From JABDIY01 sp963751955 (GTDB lineage: Bacteria; Actinomycetota; Acidimicrobiia; Acidimicrobiales; SZUA-35): DNA of 64,000 bases. The DNA is taken from assembly GCA_963751955.1 (NCBI GenBank), contig CAVVWM010000010.1, forward strand, positions 1-64,000, read 5' to 3'. The notes under the pieces are model-generated. The model was not told the origin of the DNA and made no database searches. It saw only the letters and a list, made by a program, of their open reading frames with translations. Shown in pieces: positions 1 through 9,387 of this stretch. Within the stretch, counting starts at the first letter, position 1; every line of letters starts with the position of its first letter. The translations under genes were made by a program, and so were the position numbers.

Positions 1-68
1 TGCTCGAAGCGCTCGGCCTCGCCGAGGTTGAACACAATGCCCGCAACAACCGAATGAGAGCGATCTGA
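1..68 (+). CDS. C-terminal fragment of a protein that starts before the window
   Basis: From base 3 an open frame of 21 codons runs to a TGA at 66-68 and reads LEALGLAEVEHNARNNRMRA plus a final I. The LEALGLAEVE stretch resembles the recognition-helix/wing part of small winged-helix regulators (MarR, ArsR or PadR style), but the fragment is too short to assign. The gene begins upstream of base 1. Confidence 0.4.
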   Translation, partial: LEALGLAEVEHNARNNRMRAI

Positions 69-271
69 TGCCATCCCGACATGACCGATTCGTTCAACCA
101 GTTCAACCAGTTCGAAGACGGGCTCAAGGCAGCTGCGGAGGCGTGACCTCGAGCATTTGAACGCGACAGTTCAGTCGGGGTGAACCGTCGCTGAATCCCT
201 GGTGACCTCTTGCCCTAGCCCAGCCCCGTTCGACCATGGAGACTCAGGAGACCCAACAAGGAGAAGTTGCC
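69..271. other. Intergenic region with one doubtful mini-ORF
   Basis: No convincing gene is seen. A 21-codon frame at 81-146 (MTDSFNQFNQFEDGLKAAAEA) starts just after the preceding stop. It has no clear ribosome binding site, and its FNQFNQF stretch comes from a short tandem sequence. The stretch before 272 should hold the promoter of the oxidoreductase gene, but I cannot identify clear -35/-10 elements. Confidence 0.3.
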
Positions 272-1243
272 GTGAGAGCCATAGTTCACGACCAGTACGG
301 CGGGCCAGAAGTCCTCCGGTTGCTCGACCTCGACAAGCCCTCAGCCGAGGACGATCAGTTGCTCGTCAAGGTCCACTCGGCTGCGGTCCATCCTGGCGAC
401 TTGCTCCTGATGATGGGCCGACCGATTCTCTTCCGACCAGCGTTTGGGTTCAGAGGACCGCGGAAGCGAATTCCAGGATTCGACTTCGCTGGGACGGTCG
501 AAGCTGTGGGTCCCAATGTCACCGGGTTCGCCGCCGGCGACGAGGTGTTCGGCGATGCCGCCGGCGGGAGCTGCGCCGAGTATGTCTCAGTGTCGGAAGC
601 CAAGGTGGCGGCGAAGCCGGTCAACATCACCCTGGCCCAAGCCGCCGTTGTAGCGGTCTCGGGAACAACTGCGCTTCGAGGTCTTCGGGACGCCGGTGAC
701 CTCAAGCCGGGTCAACACGTCTTGATCAATGGGGCGTCCGGGGGAGTCGGAACATTCGCGGTGCAGATCGCCAAGGCTCTGGGGGCGCACGTGACCGGCG
801 TGTGCAGCACGGGAAACGCTGAACTGGTTCGATCGATCGGCGCCGATCATGTGATCGACTACACAACCGACGACTTCACCGAGGGCGGTGCCCGCTACGA
901 CCTCATCCTCGACAACGTGGCCAACCACTCCTTGGCCGACTGCAGACGCGCCCTATCCGCGGACGGCAAGCTGCTCACCAACAACGGCACCTCGGGCAGT
1001 CGATGGATCGGCCCGCTGGGTCGAATGGCTGCTGCCGCCGCGCTGTCACTTTTCGTGCCAACGCAGGGCCGGCCGTTTTATGCGCCGGTCAGGAAACAGG
1101 ATCTTCTCGATCTCAAGGACATGATCGAAGCGGGCCAGGTGGTGCCGGTTATCGACCAGACCTTTGGCTTGGCCGAGACGTCGAAGGCGATGCGTGTGGT
1201 TGGCCAGGGCCACGCCCGTGGCAAGGTGTCGATCACCATTTGA
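272..1243 (+). CDS. NAD(P)-dependent zinc-free alcohol dehydrogenase / quinone oxidoreductase (MDR family)
   Basis: Medium-chain dehydrogenase/reductase of about 323 residues. An N-terminal GroES-like domain (MRAIVHDQYGGPEVLRL) is followed by a Rossmann domain whose nucleotide-binding turn reads INGASGGVGTFAVQIAKALG. The structural-zinc cysteines of true alcohol dehydrogenases are absent, so it groups with the quinone oxidoreductase / enoyl-reductase-like branch that reduces a C=C or quinone using NADPH. An ATG at 236 is in frame, but the GTG at 272 is preferred because AAGGAG lies at 259-264 in front of it and the homologous region begins there. The substrate cannot be told from sequence. 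It is a single gene convergent with the kinase on the minus strand. Confidence 0.88.
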   Translation: MRAIVHDQYGGPEVLRLLDLDKPSAEDDQLLVKVHSAAVHPGDLLLMMGRPILFRPAFGFRGPRKRIPGFDFAGTVEAVGPNVTGFAAGDEVFGDAAGGSCAEYVSVSEAKVAAKPVNITLAQAAVVAVSGTTALRGLRDAGDLKPGQHVLINGASGGVGTFAVQIAKALGAHVTGVCSTGNAELVRSIGADHVIDYTTDDFTEGGARYDLILDNVANHSLADCRRALSADGKLLTNNGTSGSRWIGPLGRMAAAAALSLFVPTQGRPFYAPVRKQDLLDLKDMIEAGQVVPVIDQTFGLAETSKAMRVVGQGHARGKVSITI

Positions 1244-1251
1244 CCCAGAGT

Positions 1252-1283
1252 GTTGTGGATACTGCGCGTTGTGGATACTGCGC
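1252..1283. repeat. Perfect tandem duplication of a 16-bp unit
   Basis: GTTGTGGATACTGCGC occurs twice head to tail (1252-1267 and 1268-1283) between the convergent stop codons of the oxidoreductase and the FGGY kinase. No hairpin is evident. It looks like a simple slippage duplication in non-coding DNA. Confidence 0.85.
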
Positions 1284-1285
1284 GT

Positions 1286-2525
1286 CTATTCAGCGGGTGT
1301 CAGTCCTATTGCCCGACCGGCCAGGAGAGCTGCCCCCAGGCTGGTGGCTTCGGCCACGTCGGGAACGTCGATCGGGCGGCCACCGATCTCGCGTTTGCGG
1401 CGCATGAGTCGGGCGTTGCGAACCCCACCGCCGGTGGCGGTATGGCGCACGGCGCGGTCCACACCTGCCGCGCTCGAGCAGCGTGTCGATGAGGGCCTGA
1501 CTGTCGACGGCCACCGAATCGATCACATCGCGAACCGGGCCGGCCCCTTCGGCTTGTCGGTTGAACTCGTCCCAGTCCAGTCCGATTTGTCGGCGGAGAG
1601 CGTCGATACGGCCTCCGCCCTGTGGCAGACCAACCATGGCGTAGGTGCGGTCCGCCACGACATGGGCCCCCTGGGCAATCTGGGCGGCAGCGAGGTTCCC
1701 CTTTGTGTCCAAACCGTCTGTGACCAGGAAGAGCGCCTCCGCTGTTCCGATTGAATCGAGCAGGTGACCGGGTTCTGTCACCCCCAGTGCGTAGGCGGCG
1801 CACACATGATCCTGGCCGCCACTCACCACGGGTAGGCCGACCGGCAGGCCGGTCGCGGCGCTCCCATCGGTGTGGACGGCCCCGATCACCTCACCGCTGG
1901 GCACAAGCTCGCCCAGCATCGAGGCAGGGACGTCGATCGCGTCGAGCAGCTCGTCTGACCATTGTCGGGCAGCAAGGTCGAACACCATCGTCCGAGACGC
2001 CAAGGAGTGGTCGGTCACGATTGCCCCACACAGCCGATAGTTGGCCCAGTCGGCGATGTTGAGCCAGTGACGGGTGGCAGCCCACGCCTCGGGGGCGTGC
2101 TGGCGGATCCACAACAGTTTGGGCATGCCGAACTTGGGAAGCACTGGCAGGCCGGTGATGTCGCTCGTTCGTTTGTCGCCGACGTGCTCGACCCACCATG
2201 TTGACTGTTCCTGAGTTCTCCCGTCGAACCAGGCGATCACGGTATGGGTGGGCCGCCCGTGTTCGTCGATGGGAACTCCCGACTCTCCGATGGAGGTGCA
2301 ACACACGGCGGCGGATCTGTGGCCCAGGCGTTCGAGTTGGTCGGCCACCTGACGAAGCACCGTGGCACACGCTTCCCACAACTGGTTGGCGTCGTAGTGG
2401 GCTCGGTCCTGGATCCGGTGAGTCGGCGTCGGCACGATGGCTTTGGCCCGCTCGATTCGGTCGGGGGTGAACGCCACGGCCTTCACACCGGTGGTCCCGA
2501 TGTCGAGGCCGACCAGAACTTCCAC
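1286..2525 (-). pseudogene. FGGY-family carbohydrate kinase, frameshifted and internally shortened
   Basis: The N-terminal actin-like ATPase fold is clear (LVGLDIGTTGVKAVAF), with the FGGY middle region and SGGQDHVCAAYALG. The frame that starts here runs off into arginine-rich nonsense after LIDTLLERG. The family C-terminus (TATGGGVRNARLM, then DVAEATSLGAALLAG) continues in another frame to a TAG at 1286, so there is a one-base shift near 1466-1474. The usual stretch between the GGG region and the C-terminal helix, with the P-x-x-GxR-x-P type motif, also appears to be missing, making the product about 410 residues instead of roughly 490. The start is the GTG at 2525 (an upstream in-frame TTG is at 2546). 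It lies 27 bp behind the E2 gene in the same direction. The sugar substrate is unknown. Confidence 0.72.
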
Positions 2526-2552
2526 CAGCGGAACCCTAGTTCGCAACCCGCG

Positions 2553-3789
2553 TCACACGTCGGTAGCGAACAGAAGAGCGGGGGTTTCGAGAAGACGTTT
2601 GATGGCTGCGACGAAGGTGGCAGCGTCCCAACCGTCGACCATTCGGTGGTCGAAACTCGACGACAGGTTCATCACCTGTCGAGGTTGGAAGGAGGCGTCT
2701 CGCCACACCGGGCGGGTCTCGATCTTGTTGACACCGATGATCGCCACCTCGGGTGGATTGATGATCGGAGTCGTCGCCACGCCACCCAGCGCCCCGAGTG
2801 AGGTGATGGTGATCGTCGAGCCCGTGAGTTCACCTCGTGTGGCGGATCCGTCTCGTGCCGCCGTGGTCACCCTGCCGATCTCGGCGGCTAGACCCCAGAT
2901 GCCGAGCCCTTCGCAGTGGCGCACTACTGGGACACGCAACCCATGCTCGGTCTGGGTAGCGATGCCGATGTGTACCGCATCAAAGGTTGTCAGCATCTCT
3001 GACCCGTGGTCGTAGTGTGCGTTGATCCCGGGTTGGTCGGCGATCGCTACTGCCATCGCCCGAGCCAGGAACGGCAGAATCGTAAGGCGAACGCCACGTT
3101 GGTCGGCCCGGGTGTTCAGCTCGGCCCGCAACCGTTCGAGTTCGGTGACGTCAACATCCTCCACGTAGGTGATGTGGGGGATGTCCCGCCATGCTGCCGA
3201 CAGACGCTCAGCGATTCGTCGGCGGACGCCCCGCACCGGCACGGCCTGACCCTCGTCGGACGCGTTGGTCAGCGGGGGAGCGACGCTCGGTTTCCCAGCT
3301 CTGACTTCTCCGCCCAGCGCCCGATCGAGGTCTTCGTGCATCACGCGCCCCTCCGGCCCGCTTCCTTCGATGGTGTTGAGATCAAGCCCGAGATCGACGA
3401 GCGCGGGCCCGCACCGCCGGCGCTGCGATTCTTCGCTCGCCCTCCACAGGCCCAAGCCCACGTTCAGTCGGTGATACCGATGACGGCTCGGACTTCGAAG
3501 CTGGCTCTGGCTGGGCCTGATCAGCGGTCTTTGAATCCGCTGCTGACCGATCGGTTTCGAACCCGATGAGAACGCCGCCCACGGCCAGAATGTCACCCGG
3601 CTCTCCGTGGAGCTCTGCCACCTCACCCGTGACAGGCGCCGATATCTCGACCGTCGCTTTGTCGGTGAGAACCTCGGCGATCACCGTGTCGGGAGTGACG
3701 CTGTCACCTACTCGTACCTTCCACTCAACGAGCTCGGCTTCGGCGACACCCTCGCCGACGTCGGGGAGTTTCATGTCGAAGCGGCTCAT
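2553..3789 (-). CDS. Dihydrolipoyl acyltransferase E2 of a 2-oxoacid dehydrogenase complex (apparent frameshift)
   Basis: E2 core of a branched-chain-type 2-oxoacid dehydrogenase; it moves the acyl group from lipoate to CoA. The N-terminal lipoyl domain has the lipoylation motif TDKATVEI. Then come a linker, a peripheral-subunit-binding domain (APAVRARAR, then LGLDLNTIEGSGPEGRV) and a catalytic domain ending with the active-site motif DHRMVDGWDA. The first part is read in one frame up to about 3400 and the rest in another. Removing one base in 3393-3400 restores a continuous protein of about 412 residues. The ATG at 3789 overlaps the E1-beta stop (ATGA), which implies translational coupling. 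Either a sequencing error or a real lesion is possible. Confidence 0.85.
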
Positions 3790-4799
3790 GGTTTCATCAC
3801 TTCTCGCATCGCCGCGCCGACCCGTTGCGGGCCGGGGAAGTATGACCACTCGTGGGCATGGGGGTAGGGGGTATCCCAGCCACACACCCGGATTACCGGT
3901 GCTTCCAGATGGAACAGGCATCGTTCATGCACAGTGGCGCTTAGTTCGGCACCGAAGCCCGAAGTGAGAGTGGCCTCATGGACAACGAGGCAACGACCGG
4001 TCTTGTTCACCGACTGCACGATCGCATCAACATCGAGGGGCAGCAGTGTGCGGAGATCGATGATCTCGGCGTCGATGCCCTGTTCCTCGGCTGCGGCCTG
4101 GGCAACATGCACGAGCGTGCCGTAGGCCAGCACCGTGAGGTCGTTGCCGGCCCGATGGACCCGAGCCTTTCCGATGTCGATCGAGTAGTACCCGTCGGGT
4201 ACCTCACCCAGTGGATGTTTGGACCATGGCACGATCGGCCGGTCGGGGTGACCGTCGAAGGGGCCGTTGTACACCCGCTTGGGTTCGAGGAAGATCACCG
4301 GATCATCGTCTTCGATGGCAGCGATCAACAAGCCCTTGGCGTCGTAGGGGTTGGACACCACGACTGTTTTCAAGCCGGCCACGTGGGTGAACAGTGCCTC
4401 GGGGCTTTGTGAGTGGGTTTGTCCGCCGTAGATGCCACCGCCGGTCGGCATCCGAACAACCAGAGGTGAGGTGAAATCGCCGGCAGAGCGATGACGCAAC
4501 CGCGCCGCCTCCGAAACGATCTGGTCGTACGCCGGATACATGTAGTCGGCGAACTGGATCTCGACACACGGTCGCAGCCCATAAGCGGCCATCCCCACGG
4601 CGGCACCGACGATTCCTGCTTCACTGATCGGCGTGTCGAAACAACGGTGATCGCCGAACCGCTCTTGGAGACCCTGGGTGCAGCGGAACACGCCACCGAA
4701 GTACCCCACGTCTTCGCCGAACACGACCACGTTGTCATTGCGTTCCATGGCGATCACGTGGGCGTCGCGGATCGCTTCAATCATTGTCATCGCAGTCAT
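3786..4799 (-). CDS. 2-oxoacid dehydrogenase E1 component, beta subunit (branched-chain type)
   Basis: Thiamine-diphosphate enzyme subunit of 337 residues that pairs with the E1-alpha encoded just upstream to decarboxylate a branched-chain 2-oxoacid. Features of the transketolase-like pyrimidine domain are present (VVVFGEDVGYFGGVFRCTQG, DTPISEAGIVGAAVGMAAYG, FADYMYPAYDQI). The stretch EPKRVYNGPFDGHPDRP is typical of the branched-chain branch rather than pyruvate-specific E1-beta. The C-terminal transketolase domain runs to VGAAMREVMKP. The start ATG overlaps the E1-alpha stop by four bases and the stop overlaps the E2 start by four, so the three are coupled. Confidence 0.93.
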   Translation of the reverse strand: MTAMTMIEAIRDAHVIAMERNDNVVVFGEDVGYFGGVFRCTQGLQERFGDHRCFDTPISEAGIVGAAVGMAAYGLRPCVEIQFADYMYPAYDQIVSEAARLRHRSAGDFTSPLVVRMPTGGGIYGGQTHSQSPEALFTHVAGLKTVVVSNPYDAKGLLIAAIEDDDPVIFLEPKRVYNGPFDGHPDRPIVPWSKHPLGEVPDGYYSIDIGKARVHRAGNDLTVLAYGTLVHVAQAAAEEQGIDAEIIDLRTLLPLDVDAIVQSVNKTGRCLVVHEATLTSGFGAELSATVHERCLFHLEAPVIRVCGWDTPYPHAHEWSYFPGPQRVGAAMREVMKP

Positions 4800-6043
4800 G
4801 ACAACTCTCCCAACCGGTCGCGCTGTTCGCGGAGGTGTGGTGGCAGCTCGGCGTACACGTCATCGAACATCGTGAGCGCACTGCCGATGTCGCCGGTCTT
4901 CACCGACCCGTGGGAGTCGGCTTCGGCGAATGCTTCAGCCACCTGGGCGTCGACCTCGTGTTGAAGGGCGTCCTGGCGAGCGTCGTCCCACTCGCCGAGG
5001 AACTCGAGGTGTTGCCGCAGCCGTTGCACCGGATCGCCGAGGGGGAAGTTCGCGGCCTCATTGGGCGGCTGGTACACCGAGGGGTCATCCGAGGTGGAGT
5101 GTGCGCCGACTCTCAGCGTTACCCATTCGATCAGGGTGGGACCCAGATTGGTTCGTGCTCGTTCTGCTGCCCACCGTGATGCCGCAGACACCGCGAGATA
5201 GTCGTTCCCGTCCACCCGCAGCGCCGGAATACTGAACCCGTAACCCCGGTCGGCGAAGGTGGCCGAGGCACCTCGAGCGAAATCATCGGGGGTGGAGATG
5301 GCCCAGTGGTTGTTGACGATGTTGAGGATCACCGGCGCCTGGTAGGTGGATGCAAAGACGAGCGCGGCATGGAAGTCCGACTCGGCGGTTGCACCCTCAC
5401 CGATCCACGCCGATGCGATTTCGGTGCCACCGCTCAACGCCGATGCCATCGCCCAGCCGACCGCCTGGATGTACTGGGTTGCCAGATTGCCCGAGATCGA
5501 AAAGAACCCATGCGACTTCGACGAATACATCACCGGCAACTGGCGTCCGTGCAGAGGGTCGAACGAGTTCGACAGCACTTGGTTCATCATCGTGACCAGC
5601 GGATACCCGGACGAGATCAGCAGCCCCTGTTGGCGATAGGTGGGGAAGTGCATGTCGCCGGGCCGCAGCGCCCGCTGCTGTCCGCAGGCGATCGCTTCCT
5701 CCCCGAGGCAGCGCATGTAGAACGAGATCTTGCCCTGCCGGTGGGCCTGGAGCAGCCTGGCGTCAAAGCTGCGCACCAGCATCATGTTGCGGAGACCGAG
5801 CTGTTTCTCCTCGACCGACATGTTGGGAACCCACTCGCCAACAGCCTGGCCGTCTTCGTCGAGCACCCGCACCAGCTGTTTGCGCATCAGCGCAACCCGC
5901 TCCACCTTCTCATCGAGCGCAGGTTTGGCCATCTCGCCGGCAGCACTGATGAACCGGACTCGATCGGGTGTTTGTTGGCCCCGCGCCGGATGGGGAATCT
6001 GGAGCTGCAGCGGTGTTTCGGTGTGGGCTTTGTCTGTCGTCAT
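4796..6043 (-). CDS. 2-oxoacid dehydrogenase E1 component, alpha subunit (branched-chain type)
   Basis: First gene of the operon, 415 residues. It binds thiamine diphosphate through GEGATAESDFHAALVFAS followed by NIVNNHWAIST. The N-terminal extension and the segment MRCLGEEAIACGQQRALRPGDM resemble the long bacterial branched-chain E1-alpha (BkdA1 type). With E1-beta and E2 downstream it should oxidise branched-chain 2-oxoacids from valine, leucine and isoleucine to acyl-CoA. No E3 (lipoamide dehydrogenase) gene is in the window. The start ATG is preceded by GAGGA about ten bases upstream. Confidence 0.92.
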   Translation of the reverse strand: MTTDKAHTETPLQLQIPHPARGQQTPDRVRFISAAGEMAKPALDEKVERVALMRKQLVRVLDEDGQAVGEWVPNMSVEEKQLGLRNMMLVRSFDARLLQAHRQGKISFYMRCLGEEAIACGQQRALRPGDMHFPTYRQQGLLISSGYPLVTMMNQVLSNSFDPLHGRQLPVMYSSKSHGFFSISGNLATQYIQAVGWAMASALSGGTEIASAWIGEGATAESDFHAALVFASTYQAPVILNIVNNHWAISTPDDFARGASATFADRGYGFSIPALRVDGNDYLAVSAASRWAAERARTNLGPTLIEWVTLRVGAHSTSDDPSVYQPPNEAANFPLGDPVQRLRQHLEFLGEWDDARQDALQHEVDAQVAEAFAEADSHGSVKTGDIGSALTMFDDVYAELPPHLREQRDRLGELS

Positions 6044-6185
6044 CGAATCCCGTCCTCAAACCAAACACTAGGCCAAACCCGACCTCTCCTCGCCCGGACC
6101 GAGCAATCTTGCACAACGGAACCACGTTCTGTCTCTAGCGGAAAGCGCTTGTTGTCGCTGCAGCCACATTAGGCTCGGCTGCCAT

Positions 6186-6203
6186 CTTGACCTTTTCTTG
6201 AGA
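6186..6203 (+). promoter_or_regulatory. Direct-repeat box CTTGA-N6-CTTGAGA (copy 1)
   Basis: CTTGA at 6186 and CTTGAGA at 6197 are exactly 11 bp apart, one helical turn, as in sites bound by tandem OmpR/PhoB-type regulators. The TTGAGA of the second repeat could serve as a -35 element, with CTATTT about 17 bp downstream as a weak -10. The membrane-protein gene starts at 6250. The same box occurs at 11101 and 13125. Confidence 0.6.
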
Positions 6204-6249
6204 AGAGTCAGAGCCTGACCCTATTTCGCGAGCTGAAGCTAGAAATCAT

Positions 6250-9200
6250 ATGCAAAAGCGGGCGACTACCTCTCCACCTCTGCGGCTGACACTCGCGATC
6301 GCCGCACTGGCCCATGGCGCGCTCCTGCTGATGGGGAGTTTCCAGAAGACCTACGACGCGTACGTGCATATGTTCTTCGCCAATCACTACGCCCAGGACT
6401 GGTTCAGCACGTGGGACACCCGTTGGTATACCGGATTCACGGTGACCAGCTATCCGCCTGGAAGTCATCAACTGATGGCGCTGCTGTCCCGGGCTATCGG
6501 ACTCGAACCGGCGTTCGTGGTCGTTCAGATGGCGTCGGTCCTCATCCTGGCGATCGGCGTCAAACGTTTCTCTCGCATCTGGGTGTCGGAGTCGGCTGCC
6601 AACTGGGCGGCGCTGCTGCTGGTGTTGTCCACCTCGATCGCCGAAGCCGTGCACGTTTTCGGTCAACTGCCAACAACGTTCTCGTTGGGTTTGCTTCTGA
6701 ATGCGCTCCCGTTCATCAATCGTTGGCTGGTGGAGGGGCATCGCCCGTCGTTGCTGGTGGGGTTGGCCACCGTCGCGGCGACGACCGGCGGTCATCATGT
6801 GACCGTTCTGTTTGGTTCAGTGTTCTTCCTCGGCCCGATCGTGGCCAGAGCGCTGCTGGATCAAGCCCGCATACCCGTCGAGGGGGAGGTGGAAGGGCAC
6901 TACCGGTTTGTGAGGCCGGGTCACTGGTTGCCGCTGATGGCACGGCGCCTATCGCGCATCATCCCGTTCACCATCCGGCTTGGCATCGTCGGGTTTGCGA
7001 TGTTGGCAACGCTCATAGTTGTGGTGCTGCCCTACTGGTTGTGGAGCGCGTCGGACCCGATCTCCCAGGTGCCGATCCCACACTCATCACGAGACAACTT
7101 CCTCGACAACCCCAATGCCGGCCTGGTCTTCTTCCTCGTGCCGTGGGGACCGCTCCTGCTGATGGCGCCCATTTTGGTGGTACGGGAGATCCGCACGAAG
7201 CGATGGCCACTGGCTGCATCGGTTGGGTTGCTGGCCCTGCTGGGCACCGGCGGCACTACTCCCATTCCCAAGCTGCTCCTCGGGGGAGCGTTCGACATCC
7301 TCACCCTCGACCGATTCACCCTCTGGGCCACAATCGCCATCCTCCCTCTCGCCGGCCAGTTCGCCTCCAACCTGGCCAACGCCGCGGATTCGCGGAAGAT
7401 GGACATTCTCCGAGTGACGTTGGGCGTCGTCTTGGCAGCGTCGTTCCTGTTTGCAGCAACCCTCGGTCGGTTCCGGCCACTGCAACCCGACGCCATCGAT
7501 CCTGCGCCGATCACCGAGTTCCTCGAACGGGATCAACACGACCGCTGGCGATACCTGGCTCTCGGGTTCGGTGACCAGATGGCCCGGGTGAGTGCTCAGA
7601 CGGCGGCAACGACCCCCGATGGCAACTACCACTCTGTTCGTCGATTGCCCGAGCTCGTGAGCAGGCCTGTGGAGCGCCTCGAGGGGGCCAAGTTCAGAGG
7701 GATACGGGGGATCGGATCGCTGCAGCAGTTCCTGACAACACCGGAGCGGTACAACCTGAAGTTCGTCTTCTCCAACGACGAGTTCTACGACCCGCTGCTC
7801 AGCGCCAGCGGCTGGCATCGTCTCGGTCCGCTGCGAAACAACATCATGGTGTGGGAACGAGGTGACGTTCCACCACTTCCGCCGGTCCTCCCAGTGAGAG
7901 AGATTCCGTGGTGGCAGAGGCTGATGTGGGCCACGCTGCCCATGACCGGTGTTCTGGCTGCCATCATCACTCAGGCCTGGGCTGGGGTTGGCTTCGGCTC
8001 AGCCCGCGCTCGAGATCCGTTCGCTCATTCGGCCCTGCCTCGCCTCCGCACGGTTCTGAGGAACGCCCAGAACTTCTTGACACCGGTTTCCCAGAATGTT
8101 CCGACCGTCTGGAACGTGCCCACGCTGCCCCGGCGCCTTCGCCAGCTTGGTTATGCATTGTGGGCTGCCGGTTTCCTCTATTTGGCGGTGGGGGTAGTGC
8201 AAGAGCTCAACCCCACGCCACGAAACGAACCGGCCGCCCAGGTTGTTGCCTATTACGACGACCTGGACTTCAAGCGCTACGACCAAGCGTGGAATCGACT
8301 GGATCCCGCAACCCGACCTACGAAGGAGCAATTCGATCTCGACCGGTCGGTCACCGATGGCCTCGTGGCCGGATACGCCAAGTTGGATTCGATCATCGTC
8401 ACCAGCGTGGAGCTGAAGGACGATGACCTGGCCGAGGTCACCGTCGACCTCGAGTATCTGACCTCGGTTGAGAGTTTTGAGTTCTCCACCTCACATCTCG
8501 TTGTCAACCGTTCCGGCCGCTGGTTTGTAGAGCCTGAGTATCGGGTGGACACCATCCCCAGCCAACAGTTCATTCGGCGTACCACCGTGGACTACCTCGA
8601 CCTGGGTCGGCGACTCCAGACCACCGGCCCGACCGACTACAACGACGTCCTCGACCGGCCCCGGGTGGAGTTCCTCGACGCCCAGGTGGTCCAGGTCGGA
8701 ACTCGCTGGCACATCGTCGGTCAGATCACCAACGTCGACGTCGACCCGGCCGATCTCACGATCACGGGAACGTTGCTCAACTCCGCCGGCGAACCAATGG
8801 CGTCCTACGCTGCAGGCCAAGCCTCGGTACTCAAAGTCCTCCCCGGCGAAACCGTCCCGTTCCGCGTTGACTTCGAGGGTGTCGCAGGCGCCATCGCTGG
8901 CACCGACCTCACCGACCCCGAGTTCAACCCCAACGCCGTTACCGAAATCGTTCTGGAGGAACCCGTAGCGTCCTATGAGTTGTCGGTGAAGGCACTGGTC
9001 ACCGGGCGCAACCTGGAACGCCTGGCCCCGACACAGCTGAGGTTGGGTTCGGGACAACTCAGCGGCCGTCTCCAAAACGATCTCACCGCCACAGCCACGG
9101 TCCCCAGGGTGGTAGTGGCTCAACTGGTGGAGGGCGAGGTGGCGTGGGTGGATGTCGAATACGTTCCTGCCGCCATTGGACCCCAGCGCAGTGCGGCGTT

Positions 9201-9387
9201 CGGGTTCGAGCTGACCGATCTGGGTGTGGTCGAGCCTGTGGCGATCCCCGGCCTATGGAACGACAACGGAAGAACCGACACCGTCGACGCTTCGTTTGCG
9301 TTGCCCTCAACCGCACGGGCAACCAGAACGGGCGATCCGAACATCAGAATCATCGCCACCACCTTCACCCGCGAGTTGCAGCCATGA
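6250..9387 (+). CDS. Large polytopic membrane protein, GT-C glycosyltransferase-like, with extracytoplasmic C-terminal domains
   Basis: 1045 residues. The first ~575 residues hold many hydrophobic segments. The first extracellular loop (KTYDAYVHMFFANHYAQDW, then WYTGFTVTSYPPGSHQ) has the acidic/His pattern typical of GT-C membrane glycosyltransferases that use lipid-linked sugars. A further membrane segment lies near residue 645. The remaining ~390 residues are predicted outside the membrane: an NTF2-like fold around 660-770, then a beta-rich FxLYD-like region (WHIVGQITNVDVDPADLTI) and another beta domain. It is first in a three-gene overlapping set; its TGA overlaps the next ATG. A role in assembly of a surface glycan is inferred from fold and neighbours. 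No close family is recognised. Confidence 0.7.
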   Translation: MQKRATTSPPLRLTLAIAALAHGALLLMGSFQKTYDAYVHMFFANHYAQDWFSTWDTRWYTGFTVTSYPPGSHQLMALLSRAIGLEPAFVVVQMASVLILAIGVKRFSRIWVSESAANWAALLLVLSTSIAEAVHVFGQLPTTFSLGLLLNALPFINRWLVEGHRPSLLVGLATVAATTGGHHVTVLFGSVFFLGPIVARALLDQARIPVEGEVEGHYRFVRPGHWLPLMARRLSRIIPFTIRLGIVGFAMLATLIVVVLPYWLWSASDPISQVPIPHSSRDNFLDNPNAGLVFFLVPWGPLLLMAPILVVREIRTKRWPLAASVGLLALLGTGGTTPIPKLLLGGAFDILTLDRFTLWATIAILPLAGQFASNLANAADSRKMDILRVTLGVVLAASFLFAATLGRFRPLQPDAIDPAPITEFLERDQHDRWRYLALGFGDQMARVSAQTAATTPDGNYHSVRRLPELVSRPVERLEGAKFRGIRGIGSLQQFLTTPERYNLKFVFSNDEFYDPLLSASGWHRLGPLRNNIMVWERGDVPPLPPVLPVREIPWWQRLMWATLPMTGVLAAIITQAWAGVGFGSARARDPFAHSALPRLRTVLRNAQNFLTPVSQNVPTVWNVPTLPRRLRQLGYALWAAGFLYLAVGVVQELNPTPRNEPAAQVVAYYDDLDFKRYDQAWNRLDPATRPTKEQFDLDRSVTDGLVAGYAKLDSIIVTSVELKDDDLAEVTVDLEYLTSVESFEFSTSHLVVNRSGRWFVEPEYRVDTIPSQQFIRRTTVDYLDLGRRLQTTGPTDYNDVLDRPRVEFLDAQVVQVGTRWHIVGQITNVDVDPADLTITGTLLNSAGEPMASYAAGQASVLKVLPGETVPFRVDFEGVAGAIAGTDLTDPEFNPNAVTEIVLEEPVASYELSVKALVTGRNLERLAPTQLRLGSGQLSGRLQNDLTATATVPRVVVAQLVEGEVAWVDVEYVPAAIGPQRSAAFGFELTDLGVVEPVAIPGLWNDNGRTDTVDASFALPSTARATRTGDPNIRIIATTFTRELQP

